Assembly: GCA_002840715.1 (NCBI GenBank)
Contig: PHBW01000009.1
Coordinates: 1-64,000 of the forward strand
From: Chloroflexi bacterium HGW-Chloroflexi-4
GTDB lineage: Bacteria > Chloroflexota > Anaerolineae > Anaerolineales > Anaerolineaceae
Reading direction: 5' to 3'
Length of the DNA stretch: 64,000 nucleotides
Position numbers and translations under genes: made by a program. A model generated the notes under the pieces. The model had not been told where the DNA came from, ran no database searches, and saw only the letters and a program-made list of their open reading frames with translations. Positions 8,421 to 19,015 of the stretch are shown here, in pieces; the stretch's first letter is position 1; the number at the start of each line of letters is the position of its first letter.

Positions 8421-11417
8421 ATGAAAGAACCCCTTGATTTTCAATCCGTGATCATGACCCTGCAAAAATTTTGGGCAGACCAAGGCTGTCTGATCTGGCA
8501 GCCATATTACAACCAGATCGGCGCCGGCACGATGAACCCCGGTACCTTTTTGCGTGTATTGGGTCCCGAACCCTGGAATGTAGCCTATGTTGAACCCTCC
8601 ATTCGGCCTGATGACGGACGTTACGGCGAGAACCCCAATCGTTTTCAACAGCATTATCAATTTCAGGTCATCCTCAAACCAGATCCCGGCAATCCGCAGG
8701 AATTGTACTTAAAATCGCTTGAAGCGCTGGGGATCAACCCGCGCGAACACGACATCCGCTTTGTTGAAGACAACTGGCAACAGCCCGCGCTGGGCGCCTG
8801 GGGTCTCGGCTGGGAAGTCTGGATGGACGGCCAGGAAATCACTCAATTCACTTATTTTCAGCAGGCCGGCGGCATTACTCTCGACCCTGTAGCAGTTGAG
8901 ATCACCTACGGTCTTGAGCGTATCGCCATGCCTCTGCAGAGCATTTCGCATGCCCGCAACATGCACTGGAACAAAGATCACACATATGGTGAGATCAACT
9001 TCCAGGGTGAAGTGGAACACAGCAAGTATTACTTCGAAATTGCAGACGTGGATCGCATGCGCCAGCTTTATTCACTTTATGAAGCTGAAGCCGAAGAAGC
9101 GTTAAAAAACGGATTGGTTCTTCCGGCTCACGATTACATTCTTAAGTGTTCACACACCTTTAATATTCTTGACACTCGTGGGGCCGTGGGTGTCACCGAA
9201 CGTCAGGCGCTTTTCGGGCGTATGCGCGAGATGGCACATCGCAACTCTGAAGCCTATGTGGAACAACGCCGCAAACTTGAATTTCCCTGGCTGAACGAGA
9301 GCTTGATTGATGAATCCAAAGCAGTTAAAAAAATCGCCAAAGCTACGCTGCCGGCTGGCCCTGCACCTTTCCTGGTTGAAATTGGCACTGAAGAGCTGCC
9401 CGCTGCAGATTTGCAAACCGCGCTTGAGCAGCTTACCGAGCGTGTACCCGCCTTGCTGGATGAACTGCGTCTGGCACATGGCGAAGTTAAGATTCTTGGC
9501 ACTCCCCGTCGTTTGATTGTCTATGTTGAAGGTTTGGCCGATCAACAGGCAGAACGCACTACCGTGGTCAAGGGACCTCCTGAAAGTCGTGCATTCGATA
9601 CCACCGGTCAACCCACTCGTGCACTTGAAGGTTTTGCCCAAGGCAAGGGTGTTAGCGTCAAAGATCTTGAAGCCCGTGAAATTGACGGTGGACGTTATAT
9701 GGTGGCACTCGTGAAAGAATCCACCCGGCCGGCTTACGATGTGCTGCTTGAAGCTTTACCCGTCCTTGTGTCCGGGATCAAATTTGACAAGGTTATGCGC
9801 TGGAATTTCACCAACGTGGCTTTTTCACGCCCCATCCGCTGGTTGCTGGCCTTGCTGGGCAACGCCGCCATTCCATTTGAATATGCCGGCCTCACCGCTG
9901 ATGCTGTCACTCACGGCTTGCGTTTCATTGAACCGCAGGCATTGCCGGTTAAGGACGCCAAAGATTATTTTGCCCAGTTGAAAGCCCAGGGCATCATGGT
10001 GGATCCTGCCGAGCGCAAAGAAACTATCCGCGCCCAGGTCTACAAGATCATGGACGGTGTGAATGCCCTCGAAAAAGTGGATGAAGACTTGCTGGATGAG
10101 GTCAACACACTTGTTGAAGCTCCCACCGCGCTCCTAGGTTCTTTTGATGCTGCCCACTTGTCAGTCCCCACTGAAGCACTGATCTCGGTGATGAAAAAAC
10201 ATCAGCGTTACTTCCCAGTTCTCAGTAAAGACGGCAAATTGATGCCACACTTTATTGCTGTGCGCAACGGAGATAAACAGGGTCTGGATGTGGTTACCGA
10301 TGGCAACGAACAGGTCATCCACGCCCGCTTTGCAGACGCCAATTTCTTCATCAATGAAGACCTCAAACATAAACTCTCAGACATGCTCGAAAAATTGGGC
10401 ACGCTGACCTTCCAACAAAAACTGGGCTCCATGCTCGATAAATCAGTGCGCATTCGCAAAATGGTTGAGAAACTTGGTCCGCAGTTGGGATTATCCGCTG
10501 CCGAACAGCAATCCGCTTTGCGTGCCGCGGAGCTGTGCAAGGCCGATCTGGTGACACACATGGTGGTCGAAAATACATCCCTGCAAGGCGTGATGGGACG
10601 TTATTACGCCAAAGCCTCAGGTGAGACTGATGAAGTGGCTCAGGCGCTCTTTGAACACTACCTGCCGCGTTTTATGGGCGATTCTGTGCCTTCAAGCAAG
10701 ATAGGTCTTGTGATCGGTTTAGCTGACCGCCTCGATTCACTGGCAGGGCTTTTCGCTGCCGGGTTGGCGCCTACGGGCACAAAAGACCCCTTTGCGCAGC
10801 GCCGTACCGCCCTTGGGTTGGTTCAGTGCCTTTCTTCATTTGATCTTGATTTTGATCTAAAATCAGGGCTTGAGTTGGCTTCGCAAAATCTGCCCATCAC
10901 GGTAACCCCTGAAAGTCTACAAGCCAGCCTTGATTTCATTGTGGGTCGCCTCAAGAACAGTCTGACTGATCAGGGCTTCCGTTATGATGTGGTAGATGCC
11001 GTCTTGGCTGAGCAGCATTCCAACCCTGCCGGCGTCATCCGCGCTGTGCGCGAATTGAGCGCCTGGGTGAATCATGCTGATTGGGCCACCATACTGCCGG
11101 CGTATGCACGCTGTGTACGGATCACCCGTGACCAGAAAATGGTCTTTGTGGTTGATCCTGCCAATTTTGAAGAAAAATCTGAAGAAGCACTCTTCAAAGA
11201 AATTGAAAAAGTTGAAAAACTCTCCCGCAAAGAGGGTTCAGTTGATGACCTGATCAAAGCTTTCCAACCCGTCATCCCGGCTGTCAATCAGTTCTTTGAC
11301 GCTGTTTTGGTGATGGCAGAGAATGAAAAAGTTCGCACCAACCGCCTGGGAATGCTGCAGAGGATTGCAGCCCTGGCCAAGGGAATTGCAGATTTCTCGT
11401 GCCTGGAAGGGTTCTAA
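8421..11417 (+). CDS. glyQS: Glycyl-tRNA synthetase, alpha and beta chains fused in one polypeptide
   Basis: Charges tRNA-Gly. Residues 1 to about 300 are a complete alpha (catalytic class II) chain: '[24 protein letters not shown]', '[40 protein letters not shown]'. After a linker of about 20 residues the beta chain begins at about 314 ('[22 protein letters not shown]') and runs to the C-terminal DALR-like anticodon-binding region. The 998-residue length equals the sum of both chains (about 300 + 690). Such fusions are known in some bacterial lineages (chlamydiae, for example); in most bacteria glyQ and glyS are separate. RBS GGGAGG. No frameshift is seen at the junction. Confidence 0.95.
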   Translation: MKEPLDFQSVIMTLQKFWADQGCLIWQPYYNQIGAGTMNPGTFLRVLGPEPWNVAYVEPSIRPDDGRYGENPNRFQQHYQFQVILKPDPGNPQELYLKSLEALGINPREHDIRFVEDNWQQPALGAWGLGWEVWMDGQEITQFTYFQQAGGITLDPVAVEITYGLERIAMPLQSISHARNMHWNKDHTYGEINFQGEVEHSKYYFEIADVDRMRQLYSLYEAEAEEALKNGLVLPAHDYILKCSHTFNILDTRGAVGVTERQALFGRMREMAHRNSEAYVEQRRKLEFPWLNESLIDESKAVKKIAKATLPAGPAPFLVEIGTEELPAADLQTALEQLTERVPALLDELRLAHGEVKILGTPRRLIVYVEGLADQQAERTTVVKGPPESRAFDTTGQPTRALEGFAQGKGVSVKDLEAREIDGGRYMVALVKESTRPAYDVLLEALPVLVSGIKFDKVMRWNFTNVAFSRPIRWLLALLGNAAIPFEYAGLTADAVTHGLRFIEPQALPVKDAKDYFAQLKAQGIMVDPAERKETIRAQVYKIMDGVNALEKVDEDLLDEVNTLVEAPTALLGSFDAAHLSVPTEALISVMKKHQRYFPVLSKDGKLMPHFIAVRNGDKQGLDVVTDGNEQVIHARFADANFFINEDLKHKLSDMLEKLGTLTFQQKLGSMLDKSVRIRKMVEKLGPQLGLSAAEQQSALRAAELCKADLVTHMVVENTSLQGVMGRYYAKASGETDEVAQALFEHYLPRFMGDSVPSSKIGLVIGLADRLDSLAGLFAAGLAPTGTKDPFAQRRTALGLVQCLSSFDLDFDLKSGLELASQNLPITVTPESLQASLDFIVGRLKNSLTDQGFRYDVVDAVLAEQHSNPAGVIRAVRELSAWVNHADWATILPAYARCVRITRDQKMVFVVDPANFEEKSEEALFKEIEKVEKLSRKEGSVDDLIKAFQPVIPAVNQFFDAVLVMAENEKVRTNRLGMLQRIAALAKGIADFSCLEGF

Positions 11418-11486
11418 TCTGAATCGCCGGTTAAGGTGGATTTGCTCAACCCAATTTGGATTGCAGGATAAAATTAACCTTGCCTT

Positions 11487-13394
11487 ATGACAGCAGTAGA
11501 TGAAATTAAAGCACGTCTGGATATTGTGGATATCGTCTCGGAAACTGTAAAACTGAGGCGATCCGGCAGGAGCTATACAGGTTTCTGTCCATTCCATCCC
11601 AATGCTAAAACGCCCGCCTTCGCGGTATTTCCCGAATCCGGCACCTGGAGGTGCTTCGGGCAATGCAATGAAGGCGGCGATATCTTTAAGTACATGATGA
11701 AGCGCGAGGGATGGGATTTTGCAGAAACCCTGCGCCGTCTGGCTGAACGCGCCGGCGTCACGCTTGAAACTTTCACTCCTGAGCGTAGAGCCGCAGAAGA
11801 TGAGTACGAACGTTTGCGGGAGCTTCTCGAAGAAGCGGTCAATTTTTATCAATTTCAACTATTAAAGACCCCCGCAGGGCAACCTGCACTCGATTTTCTC
11901 ACCCGGCGCGGGGTGAAACCTGAGACCATTCAAACTTTCGGATTGGGATATTCTCCCTCAGGTTATGACGGCATGGTCAACCATTTCAGCGCCAAAGGAT
12001 TTTCGACCGAAGATCTGCTGGCGGTCGGTCTGGTTGTGCCGCGTGAATCTGGCGGAGTGTATGACAAATACCGCAACCGGGTTATGTTTCCCATTCGAGA
12101 CGCGGCTGGCAAGATGGCCGGTTTTGGGGCGCGAATTCTCGACCCAAACGATATGCCCAAGTTTTTAAATTCTCCCCAGACTGTACTCTTTGATAAAAGC
12201 CATCTACTTTATGGTTTGTATTTTGCGCGCAAGCCCATCCGTGCCCAGGATCAGGTCGTGATCGTTGAAGGTTATCTGGATGCGATCATTCTGCATCAGG
12301 CTGGCTTTGACAACACGGTCTCACCCATGGGCACTGCTCTGAACGAAGACCAGTTCAGGCTGCTAAAAAAATTCACCCGGCGCATCGTGCTGGCATTGGA
12401 TGCAGACGCCGCAGGTGAAAAAGCCACCCTGCGCGGCCTTGATTTAGCCCGCAACGCACTTGACCACGAAACTGAGTTGACTTTTGACGCCCACGGTCTC
12501 TTGCGCCATGAAGCCCGCTTGCAGGCGGATGTGCGCGTGACCACCATCCCCGACGGTATGGACCCAGACGAAGTGGTCTTGCGCGACCCCGATGAGTGGC
12601 GCGCCATCCTTTCGGCTGCGCGGCCGATTGTGGTGCATGTAATGGAAACGCTGGCAAAAAGTCAAAACCTTGAAGATGCCAAGGTAAAAACAGCGGTCGC
12701 TGCACAGATATTGCCACTTATTGAGGATGTGCCTTCGCCCATTGAAAGAGACACTTATCGCCAGCAGCTTGCCAGAATGCTGAAAGTGGATGAACGCTCC
12801 TTGTTGGGAAGTCAGCGTGTGCATGAAAAGCCGCGACGGCGCATTCAACGCATCGATGAGCCAATACAGCAGCGCAACGTAAAGCAGGAGGGTTTTGGGG
12901 TGGACAAGCGAATCTCGAGCCTTGAAGCGCACTGTCTGTCCCTTTTACTTCAGCAGCCACACCGTTATTATGAATTGGAACGCTCGTTGAAAAAGTTTGG
13001 TCTGGATAAACTTGACGTCACCGATTTTGACAGTTCAGATCATCAGATCATTGCAGACGCATTATTTAAGGGGTTGGCGCAAGATGAGCAGGAAACCATC
13101 CATTTTGTGCAGGAGTGCATCCCTGGATCGCTGTCAGAGCGATTAACCCAGCTTTCAGGTCCGGGGATGATCACCGAAAAAAACGAAGACAAATTATTTG
13201 AAGATTTGGTGCGTTCATTGATCAACCTTAGATTGATCCGCATCAATGCCTTGTTAAACCAGATCAGATTTATTCAATCTGATGAGGAGTCTGCAGAACT
13301 TGACAAAACCGATTTGCATTCTTTGACATTAAAATATACAATTGCCAGAGGCAAGTTAGATATGGCGCTTGCCAAACCTGTCGAGTCAATTTGA
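11487..13394 (+). CDS. dnaG: DNA primase
   Basis: Makes RNA primers for chromosome replication. 635 residues: N-terminal CHC2 zinc ribbon (about 1-100), Toprim catalytic core ('VVIVEGYLDAIILHQAGFDNTVSPMGTAL', 'IVLALDADAAGEKA' with the acidic E and DxD residues), and a C-terminal helicase-interaction region. The zinc ligands read C34, H37, C56, C60, giving a C-x3-C second pair (CFGQC) where most DnaG proteins have C-x2-C (CFGC). The gene is followed 27 nt later by rpoD, the core of the classic macromolecular-synthesis operon. Confidence 0.96.
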   Translation: MTAVDEIKARLDIVDIVSETVKLRRSGRSYTGFCPFHPNAKTPAFAVFPESGTWRCFGQCNEGGDIFKYMMKREGWDFAETLRRLAERAGVTLETFTPERRAAEDEYERLRELLEEAVNFYQFQLLKTPAGQPALDFLTRRGVKPETIQTFGLGYSPSGYDGMVNHFSAKGFSTEDLLAVGLVVPRESGGVYDKYRNRVMFPIRDAAGKMAGFGARILDPNDMPKFLNSPQTVLFDKSHLLYGLYFARKPIRAQDQVVIVEGYLDAIILHQAGFDNTVSPMGTALNEDQFRLLKKFTRRIVLALDADAAGEKATLRGLDLARNALDHETELTFDAHGLLRHEARLQADVRVTTIPDGMDPDEVVLRDPDEWRAILSAARPIVVHVMETLAKSQNLEDAKVKTAVAAQILPLIEDVPSPIERDTYRQQLARMLKVDERSLLGSQRVHEKPRRRIQRIDEPIQQRNVKQEGFGVDKRISSLEAHCLSLLLQQPHRYYELERSLKKFGLDKLDVTDFDSSDHQIIADALFKGLAQDEQETIHFVQECIPGSLSERLTQLSGPGMITEKNEDKLFEDLVRSLINLRLIRINALLNQIRFIQSDEESAELDKTDLHSLTLKYTIARGKLDMALAKPVESI

Positions 13395-13421
13395 TTCTTA
13401 ACATTATGGTATAGTTAACCC

Positions 13422-15068
13422 ATGCCCCAAACGCCGACAAAAAAACCAACCGCTTCAGAAAAAACAACACCAACTTCAACTGCCAAGCCCAAAACTTCGG
13501 CGAAATCAGCCGCAGCAAAGAAGGCTGGCAAAAGAACCTCCGGGATCAAAATTCCGTCGGGGACTGAATCTTTGGATGATGATTTGCTCGCCAAGCAGGA
13601 GCCGGATGAACGTTCATTAGCCCAGGCTCGCGAAGAATGGGGTGAGATTGTCGCAGAAGATCCATTAGAAATCCTCGAAGACCCAAGCATTGCGCTTGAA
13701 CTTTCTGAAGATCCTGTCAGGCTATATTTAAAAGAAATCGGGCAAATCCACCTGCTGGATGCTGATTCTGAATTTCGTTTGGCAGCCCGAATTGAAGCCC
13801 TTGTGAGGGTGGATACCCTTGCAAACCACACAAAACCTGAAATCGGCACGGCCGGTCATTCACAGGCTCTATTTGTAGGGATTGTGGAAGACCTCGTCAC
13901 CTCATGGACGCGTTTGCAGGAGGACGCCCAGCGCATCGGACATACAGAATGCCCTGATCTTGCTCTGACGCTGGCTGAGTCGCAGTTGCTGCGGCGCACA
14001 TGGCAGGCAGAGGTGCCTTCTTACTTGCGCACATACCTTGATAATGGCCGATGGGGAAAAGACGCCATCTGGGAAGAACTTGTCAGACACGCCTACACAC
14101 TCTTTTTGGGTATGTATCTTTTGCCTGAAAAAGTATCAGAAGCATTATTACAAAAATTAGCCAAATCGGATGAAATGCCCGATATGGCATGGTTCAAGCG
14201 ACAGCTTCCCAATGATGAGGCACTGAATTCTGAAATGGAAGGCATCAAACGCCGCGCTGAAGAAGCCAATCAGACCCTCATCCGCGCAAACCTCAGGCTG
14301 GTGGTCAGCATCGCCAAACGTTATCTCGGACGCGGCATCTCCTTCCTTGACCTGATCCAGGAAGGCAACCTTGGTTTATTGCGTGCGGTTTCCAAATTCG
14401 ATTCCACCCGCGGATTCAAATTCAGCACTTACGCCACCTGGTGGATTCGACAATCCATCAGCCGGTATATTGCCGAACATGCCCGCACCATCCGCATCCC
14501 GGTTCATCTTTTTGAGGCGATTACCCGCATTTTGCGAATTCAACGCTCACTGGTGCAGGCGCTTGGCCGCGAACCAACACAAGAAGAACTGGCGCTTGAA
14601 AGCGAACTGATGACCACTGAAGATGCTGCCGCCATCAAACGTGCCCGTCAGACCAACCAACCGATTGACAGTGAACTGCAAAAACGTTGGACCTGGGCAA
14701 CTGTAAAGGTGCAGCGCATCTTGCAGTCTGCAGAAGAACCCATTTCGCTTGAACGCCCGGTGGGAGATGAAGAAAGCAGCCAATTGGGCGATTTCATAGA
14801 AGATGATGAAGCCCTCGAGCCGATGGATGCTGCTGCCCGTGAAATGCTGCGTGAACAGGTGCAAAACGCATTGGCAGCACTCTCTGAGCGCGAACGTCAG
14901 GTGCTTGAATTGCGGTTTGGATTGATTGATGGCAAAGATCATACCCTTGAAGAAGTCAGCCGTTATTTTAACGTGACACGTGAACGTATTCGCCAGATTG
15001 AAGCCAAGGCACTGCGCAAGCTGCGACATCCAACCCGCAGCAGACATTTACGTGAATATCTTGGGTAA
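13422..15068 (+). CDS. rpoD: Principal RNA polymerase sigma factor (RpoD/SigA)
   Basis: Directs core polymerase to housekeeping promoters. 548 residues. A Lys/Ala/Thr/Ser-rich disordered N-terminus (1-60) is followed by region 1.2 ('[21 protein letters not shown]'), a non-conserved helical insert of about 170 residues, regions 2.1-2.4 ('[37 protein letters not shown]', '[19 protein letters not shown]'), region 3 ('IRIPVHLFE'; '[11 protein letters not shown]') and region 4 with the -35-recognising helix-turn-helix ('[30 protein letters not shown]'). The many TTGACA/TATAAT-like promoters in the window fit its specificity. There is no clear region 1.1. Confidence 0.96.
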   Translation: MPQTPTKKPTASEKTTPTSTAKPKTSAKSAAAKKAGKRTSGIKIPSGTESLDDDLLAKQEPDERSLAQAREEWGEIVAEDPLEILEDPSIALELSEDPVRLYLKEIGQIHLLDADSEFRLAARIEALVRVDTLANHTKPEIGTAGHSQALFVGIVEDLVTSWTRLQEDAQRIGHTECPDLALTLAESQLLRRTWQAEVPSYLRTYLDNGRWGKDAIWEELVRHAYTLFLGMYLLPEKVSEALLQKLAKSDEMPDMAWFKRQLPNDEALNSEMEGIKRRAEEANQTLIRANLRLVVSIAKRYLGRGISFLDLIQEGNLGLLRAVSKFDSTRGFKFSTYATWWIRQSISRYIAEHARTIRIPVHLFEAITRILRIQRSLVQALGREPTQEELALESELMTTEDAAAIKRARQTNQPIDSELQKRWTWATVKVQRILQSAEEPISLERPVGDEESSQLGDFIEDDEALEPMDAAAREMLREQVQNALAALSERERQVLELRFGLIDGKDHTLEEVSRYFNVTRERIRQIEAKALRKLRHPTRSRHLREYLG

Positions 15069-15131
15069 AGATTGTGAATCAATAAGCCGATACTTATTGT
15101 ATAAGGTTGTTTGAAGACCCTTATCCTGTGC

Positions 15132-15160
15132 TTGCATATCATATTTATCCATGTTATACT
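15132..15160 (+). promoter_or_regulatory. Sigma-70-type promoter of the rho transcript
   Basis: TTGCAT (15132-15137), a 17-bp spacer and TATACT (15155-15160). The predicted start near 15167 would give a leader of about 165 nt before rho, containing the 46-codon small ORF. Confidence 0.7.
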
Positions 15161-15194
15161 TTATCAATCAGTAACCGAAAGAGTATTAAGTTAA

Positions 15195-15335
15195 ATGGCT
15201 AAGCCTGTATCTCGGTGGGGGAACAGGTCGCCAACAAAATCCCTTGGTAAAAAACACAAAAAGTCTATAAACCCTTTCAAAACAGGGAAGAACGGCATAA
15301 TTCTATCTATAAATTCATGGGTGACTAATAAATGA
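15195..15335 (+). CDS. Possible 46-residue leader peptide overlapping rho
   Basis: An open frame starts with ATG at 15195 (MAKPVSRWGNRSP...) and ends with a TGA that overlaps the rho ATG (ATGA), so a ribosome finishing it could restart on rho. The product would be strongly basic (many Lys/Arg), with no recognised domain. The ribosome-binding site is weak (GAAAGAG about 11 nt upstream). It lies entirely within the predicted rho leader. Alternatives: chance open frame, or an RNA-level regulatory leader without translation. Autogenous control of rho through its leader is known in other bacteria; its use here is inference. Confidence 0.4.
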   Translation: MAKPVSRWGNRSPTKSLGKKHKKSINPFKTGKNGIILSINSWVTNK

Positions 15336-16603
15336 AAATAATCGAAATGGAAAGCGCGCCGCTTACTTCGCTGCGTCAGATTGCAACCGACTTAAACATC
15401 CCCAACGCGAACAGACTCAAGAAAGAAAATCTGATCATTCAAATTCGCCGCGCTGAAGCTGCAGCGGAGGGTATTGAAGTTCGCGGCGGTGTCTTGGAGA
15501 TCACTCCTGAAGGAGTGGGTTTTTTGCGCACCAACTACTCCATCGGTCCGGATGATGTTTATGTATCACAAGCTCAACTGCGACGTTATGAATTGCGTAT
15601 GGGTGATTTTGTTATTGGTGTAGTCAGACCTCCACGTGATGCCGAGCGCCACTATGGTTTATTAAAAGTAGAAACTGTAAATGCCGTCAGCCCTGATGAA
15701 ATTCATGTTCGCAAAACATTTGAATCATTGACCCCAATTTTTCCTGACAAAAGATTTGACCTTGAAACGGATCGCACCATTTTGTCATCACGTTTGATCA
15801 ACCTGATCGCTCCCATTGGCCGCGGTCAGCGCGGTATGATCGTTTCACCGCCAAAAGCAGGTAAAACTACCATCCTCAAACAGCTTGCCAATTCCATCAC
15901 AGCCAATAATCCCGAGATTCACCTGATCATTGCACTCATCGGCGAACGCCCTGAAGAGGTCACCGATATGGATCGTTCAGTGGATGCCGAAGTGGTCGCT
16001 TCCACCTTTGATGAACCGGTGAATGCCCATGTGCGTATGGCCGAGATCACCCTTGAACGTGCCAAACGCCTGGTCGAAATCGGTCGCGACGTCGTCATCT
16101 TAATGGACTCTCTCACCCGGCTGGCCCGTGCCTATAACCTGGTGGTGAATCCGTCAGGCCGAACTCTGTCTGGTGGTATGGATCCCTCGGCGCTCTATCC
16201 GCCCAAGAAGTTTTTTGGAGCGGCACGTAACATCGAAGAAGGCGGATCGTTGACCATCATGGCAACGGCACTGGTGGATACCGGTTCACGTCTTGATGAT
16301 GTGGTTTATGAAGAGTTTAAAGGTACAGGCAATATGGAACTGCACCTTTCACGCCGTCTGCAAGAACGCAGAATCTTCCCGGCCATTGATATTGAACGTT
16401 CGTCCACCCGCCGTGAAGATCTGCTGCTTGGACCTGATATACTTTCAAGAGTATGGTTGGTGCGACGTATGTACCTGCAAATGATCACTCCGCCCCCTGG
16501 TGGTGCCGGTATGGACCCCGCAGTGGCGACCGAAGCCATTTTACAACGCATGGCAAAAACCAAAAACAATCTGGAGTTTTTGGAAAACATAACGGAGGAC
16601 TAA
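15332..16603 (+). CDS. rho: Transcription termination factor Rho
   Basis: Hexameric RNA-dependent ATPase that ends transcription. 423 residues: an N-terminal Rho-N domain ('SLRQIATDLNIPNANRLKKENLIIQIRRAEA'), an OB-fold RNA-binding domain ('GGVLEITPEGVGFLRT...DDVYVSQAQLRRYELRMGDFVIGVVRPP') and the ATPase core with Walker A 'SPPKAGKTT' (about 172-180), 'ALIGERPEEVTDM' and Walker B 'DVVILMDSLTRLARAYN'. The Q-loop/R-loop region 'GRTLSGGMDPSALYPPKKFFGAARNIEEGGSLTI' is intact. No long insertion domain. The next gene starts directly at the stop codon. Confidence 0.97.
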   Translation: MKIIEMESAPLTSLRQIATDLNIPNANRLKKENLIIQIRRAEAAAEGIEVRGGVLEITPEGVGFLRTNYSIGPDDVYVSQAQLRRYELRMGDFVIGVVRPPRDAERHYGLLKVETVNAVSPDEIHVRKTFESLTPIFPDKRFDLETDRTILSSRLINLIAPIGRGQRGMIVSPPKAGKTTILKQLANSITANNPEIHLIIALIGERPEEVTDMDRSVDAEVVASTFDEPVNAHVRMAEITLERAKRLVEIGRDVVILMDSLTRLARAYNLVVNPSGRTLSGGMDPSALYPPKKFFGAARNIEEGGSLTIMATALVDTGSRLDDVVYEEFKGTGNMELHLSRRLQERRIFPAIDIERSSTRREDLLLGPDILSRVWLVRRMYLQMITPPPGGAGMDPAVATEAILQRMAKTKNNLEFLENITED

Positions 16604-17734
16604 GTGAGTAGGAAAGCCAAAACTCAAGAGGTTACGGAGGTTGAGACCGCGAAAGTGGAAGCTCAACAAGCGGAGAAACCAAAAGTCTCCCGACCTCCGC
16701 TCGATTGGGGAACGGTGCTCTCATGGGGTATTACTGGGTTAGTGATTGCCGGACTTGTTCTGGTATTGTTGAACATCAATCCCTTTAAGTCTGACACTGA
16801 AGTTGTTGAAGTAACTGATCCAAATAATTCACTCAACATTCCATTGCCCAGTCTGGCATCAGGAATGCCTGTGGATGATTTGATCCGTATTGCCAACATT
16901 GACACCACCGTGCCTGAAGGGGTCAGGCAGTTTGCGGTCAAGTACACGGTTGTCCCTGGTGATTCGCTCTTTACGATTGCCAAGGTTTACGGTGTAACTG
17001 CCGAATCCATTTTGTGGGCAAATTTTGAGCTACTTAACGATGATCCCACCTTCCTTAAAGAAGGCTGGGTGCTTACCATCCCGCCAACCAATGGTATCTA
17101 TTACAAGTGGAAGGCTGGCGATACCATTGAAAAAATAGCCGAAAAGTATTACGCAGACCCTGAAGAGATTATCACCTGGCCTGGGAACAACCTTGATGTC
17201 GCTAATTTAAATACTGAAAATCTGACCGATGTCAATGTGATGATCCCTGGTGGTTATCGTGATGTGGTCTCATGGATCGTGCCGGTGGATTTTGCGCCGC
17301 GTTCTGGTGCCACCAAGTCGATCGCAGGCCCAGGCGGCTGTATTACCCCTGAAACTGGTCCTATAGGTTCAACCTTTTTTCAATGGCCAACCGGTGCCAC
17401 TTATCTTTCAGGTTTTGATTTCACGAGCTATCATCTTGGCATTGATATCGCAGCTGCTGAAGGTACCCCTGTCATTGCTTCAGATTCCGGCACTGTTGTT
17501 TATGCAGGCTGGAATGACAGCGGTTACGGCAACCTTGTGGCGATTGACCACAATAATGGATATAAAACCATCTATGCCCACTTAAGTTCCATTTTGGTGC
17601 AGTGTGGTCAAAATGTAACTTCCGGAAACATGATTGCATTATCAGGCAACACAGGTAAATCCACCGGTGGACATTTGCATTTTGAAATCCGTTCAGGCAG
17701 CCAATATATAAATCCCTGGCAGATTTTGCCATAG
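16604..17734 (+). CDS. Membrane-anchored LysM-LysM-M23 peptidase (paralogue 1)
   Basis: Probable cell-wall endopeptidase, 376 residues. A charged cytoplasmic N-terminus (1-38) is followed by one membrane helix (about 39-62), an extracellular LysM domain ('KYTVVPGDSLFTIAKVYGVTAESILWANFELL'), a second LysM-like unit ('YKWKAGDTIEKIAEKYYADPEEIITWPGN') and a C-terminal M23 domain with zinc motifs 'HLGIDIA' and 'GHLHFEI'. The GTG start at 16604 directly abuts the rho stop and follows GGAGG, so it is the last gene of the rho operon. The next gene is a close paralogue. Substrate (glycan-linked peptide crosslinks) is inferred from the family. Confidence 0.9.
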   Translation: MSRKAKTQEVTEVETAKVEAQQAEKPKVSRPPLDWGTVLSWGITGLVIAGLVLVLLNINPFKSDTEVVEVTDPNNSLNIPLPSLASGMPVDDLIRIANIDTTVPEGVRQFAVKYTVVPGDSLFTIAKVYGVTAESILWANFELLNDDPTFLKEGWVLTIPPTNGIYYKWKAGDTIEKIAEKYYADPEEIITWPGNNLDVANLNTENLTDVNVMIPGGYRDVVSWIVPVDFAPRSGATKSIAGPGGCITPETGPIGSTFFQWPTGATYLSGFDFTSYHLGIDIAAAEGTPVIASDSGTVVYAGWNDSGYGNLVAIDHNNGYKTIYAHLSSILVQCGQNVTSGNMIALSGNTGKSTGGHLHFEIRSGSQYINPWQILP

Positions 17735-17756
17735 TCTAAAAACACAGCTTCATCCC

Positions 17757-17787
17757 CGCAGTTATGACAAATAACTGCGTTTTTTTT
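17757..17787 (+). terminator. Rho-independent terminator after M23 paralogue 1
   Basis: CGCAGTTAT (17757-17765) and ATAACTGCG (17771-17779) form a perfect 9-bp stem with a GACAA loop, then eight T. Confidence 0.92.
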
Positions 17788-17904
17788 AATGACCAATAAT
17801 GAAATCATGGTTCTCTTTTCTGGTTTTGACGAGTTGTGATAATCTTAATCAGGGTGTCCAACGGGTTTAAAAAATGGCGTTTAATAATGCATAGGGAGGA
17901 TTCT

Positions 17905-19008
17905 GTGAGTGAGAATTTAGATGTTGATGATTCTCTTGACACACAAACTCGTAATGATCATCAAACTGGTATTAATTGGGAAAAAGTGCTTTCGTGGATT
18001 ATCACAATCATATTAGTGATTGGAATGATTCTGGCAGCTCTTAAAATGCTTCAACCAAAGATTGCCGAAGTACCACCAGTGTCCCCGGATCAAAATAATC
18101 AGATCGTTCCGCTGCCCGGCTTAATTTCTAATCTCACAGATTGTAGATTATCTCGCTTTGCCAATATTAAAACTGATTCTCCTGATGGCGTAAGACATAA
18201 CGCTGTTAAATACACCGTTCAAAGCGGTGATTCAATTTTTGTGATCGCCGAGAAATTCAATATTTCGGCTGAGACCATCTTATGGGCCAATTATTCTTTA
18301 CTCAATGATGACCCCACCTTTTTGATGGAAGGCTGGCGTTTAAACATACCTCCTACCAATGGCATTTATTACACCTGGAAGGAAGGCGACATGATCGAGA
18401 AAGTCGCTCAAAAATACTATGCCGACCCTGAAGAAATAATTACCTGGCCGGGAAACCTTCTCGATGTTTCCAATCCGGTGACAGATAAACTTGCAGGAAT
18501 GAACATCATGATTCCGGGTGGTTATCGTGAACTGGCTCCCTGGATTGAGGTGCTGCCATTTGCACCGCGCACTGGTGTATTGAGAGTGGTCGCTGGACCT
18601 GGCGGCTGCGATGCGCCGGCATACGGCCCGATTGGGACTGGAAGTATGATCTGGCCGGTATGGAATAACTCGGTTTCAGGTTTTGACTATTCTTCATACC
18701 ATAGAGGAGTTGATCTGGCTGCGGGTGTCGGCACAGCCGTGGTTGCGGCAGATAATGGCACAGTCATATATTCCGGATGGAATGACAGTGGTTATGGCTA
18801 CCTGGTTGAAATTGACCATAACAATGGGTATTCCACTGTTTATGCTCACTTGAGTGAGGGGACTCTGGCTGTTATTTGCGGCGCGGCCATTAATCAAGGT
18901 CAGTTTATTGCTTTGTCGGGTTCCACCGGCAAATCAACAGGTGGGCATCTTCATTTTGAAGTGCGTTATAACGGTGGTTTTGTTAATCCATATTGGATAA
19001 TTCGGTAA
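17905..19008 (+). CDS. Membrane-anchored LysM-LysM-M23 peptidase (paralogue 2)
   Basis: A tandem duplicate of the preceding gene with the same order: acidic N-terminal tail, one membrane helix, LysM ('KYTVQSGDSIFVIAEKFNISAETILWANYSLL'), second LysM-like unit, M23 domain ('HRGVDLAAGVGTAVVAADNGTVIYSGWNDSGYGYLVEIDHNNG', 'GHLHFEV'). An in-frame ATT at 17836 would add 23 residues, but GGGAGG at 17894-17899 is properly spaced for the GTG at 17905, and the paralogue also starts with GTG-AGT, so I choose 17905 (367 residues). The zinc ligands are intact. It lies after a terminator, so expression is separate from rho. Its 3' side touches the priA remnant. Confidence 0.88.
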   Translation: MSENLDVDDSLDTQTRNDHQTGINWEKVLSWIITIILVIGMILAALKMLQPKIAEVPPVSPDQNNQIVPLPGLISNLTDCRLSRFANIKTDSPDGVRHNAVKYTVQSGDSIFVIAEKFNISAETILWANYSLLNDDPTFLMEGWRLNIPPTNGIYYTWKEGDMIEKVAQKYYADPEEIITWPGNLLDVSNPVTDKLAGMNIMIPGGYRELAPWIEVLPFAPRTGVLRVVAGPGGCDAPAYGPIGTGSMIWPVWNNSVSGFDYSSYHRGVDLAAGVGTAVVAADNGTVIYSGWNDSGYGYLVEIDHNNGYSTVYAHLSEGTLAVICGAAINQGQFIALSGSTGKSTGGHLHFEVRYNGGFVNPYWIIR

Positions 19009-19015
19009 CGTTTAC

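Noticed and set aside
11238..11858. 206-codon minus-strand frame
   Set aside because: Antisense across the end of glyQS and the start of dnaG, both with strong family support.
13395..13421. TATAGT ahead of rpoD as a separate promoter
   Set aside because: No acceptable -35 at 16-18 bp; the gene may be read through from dnaG.
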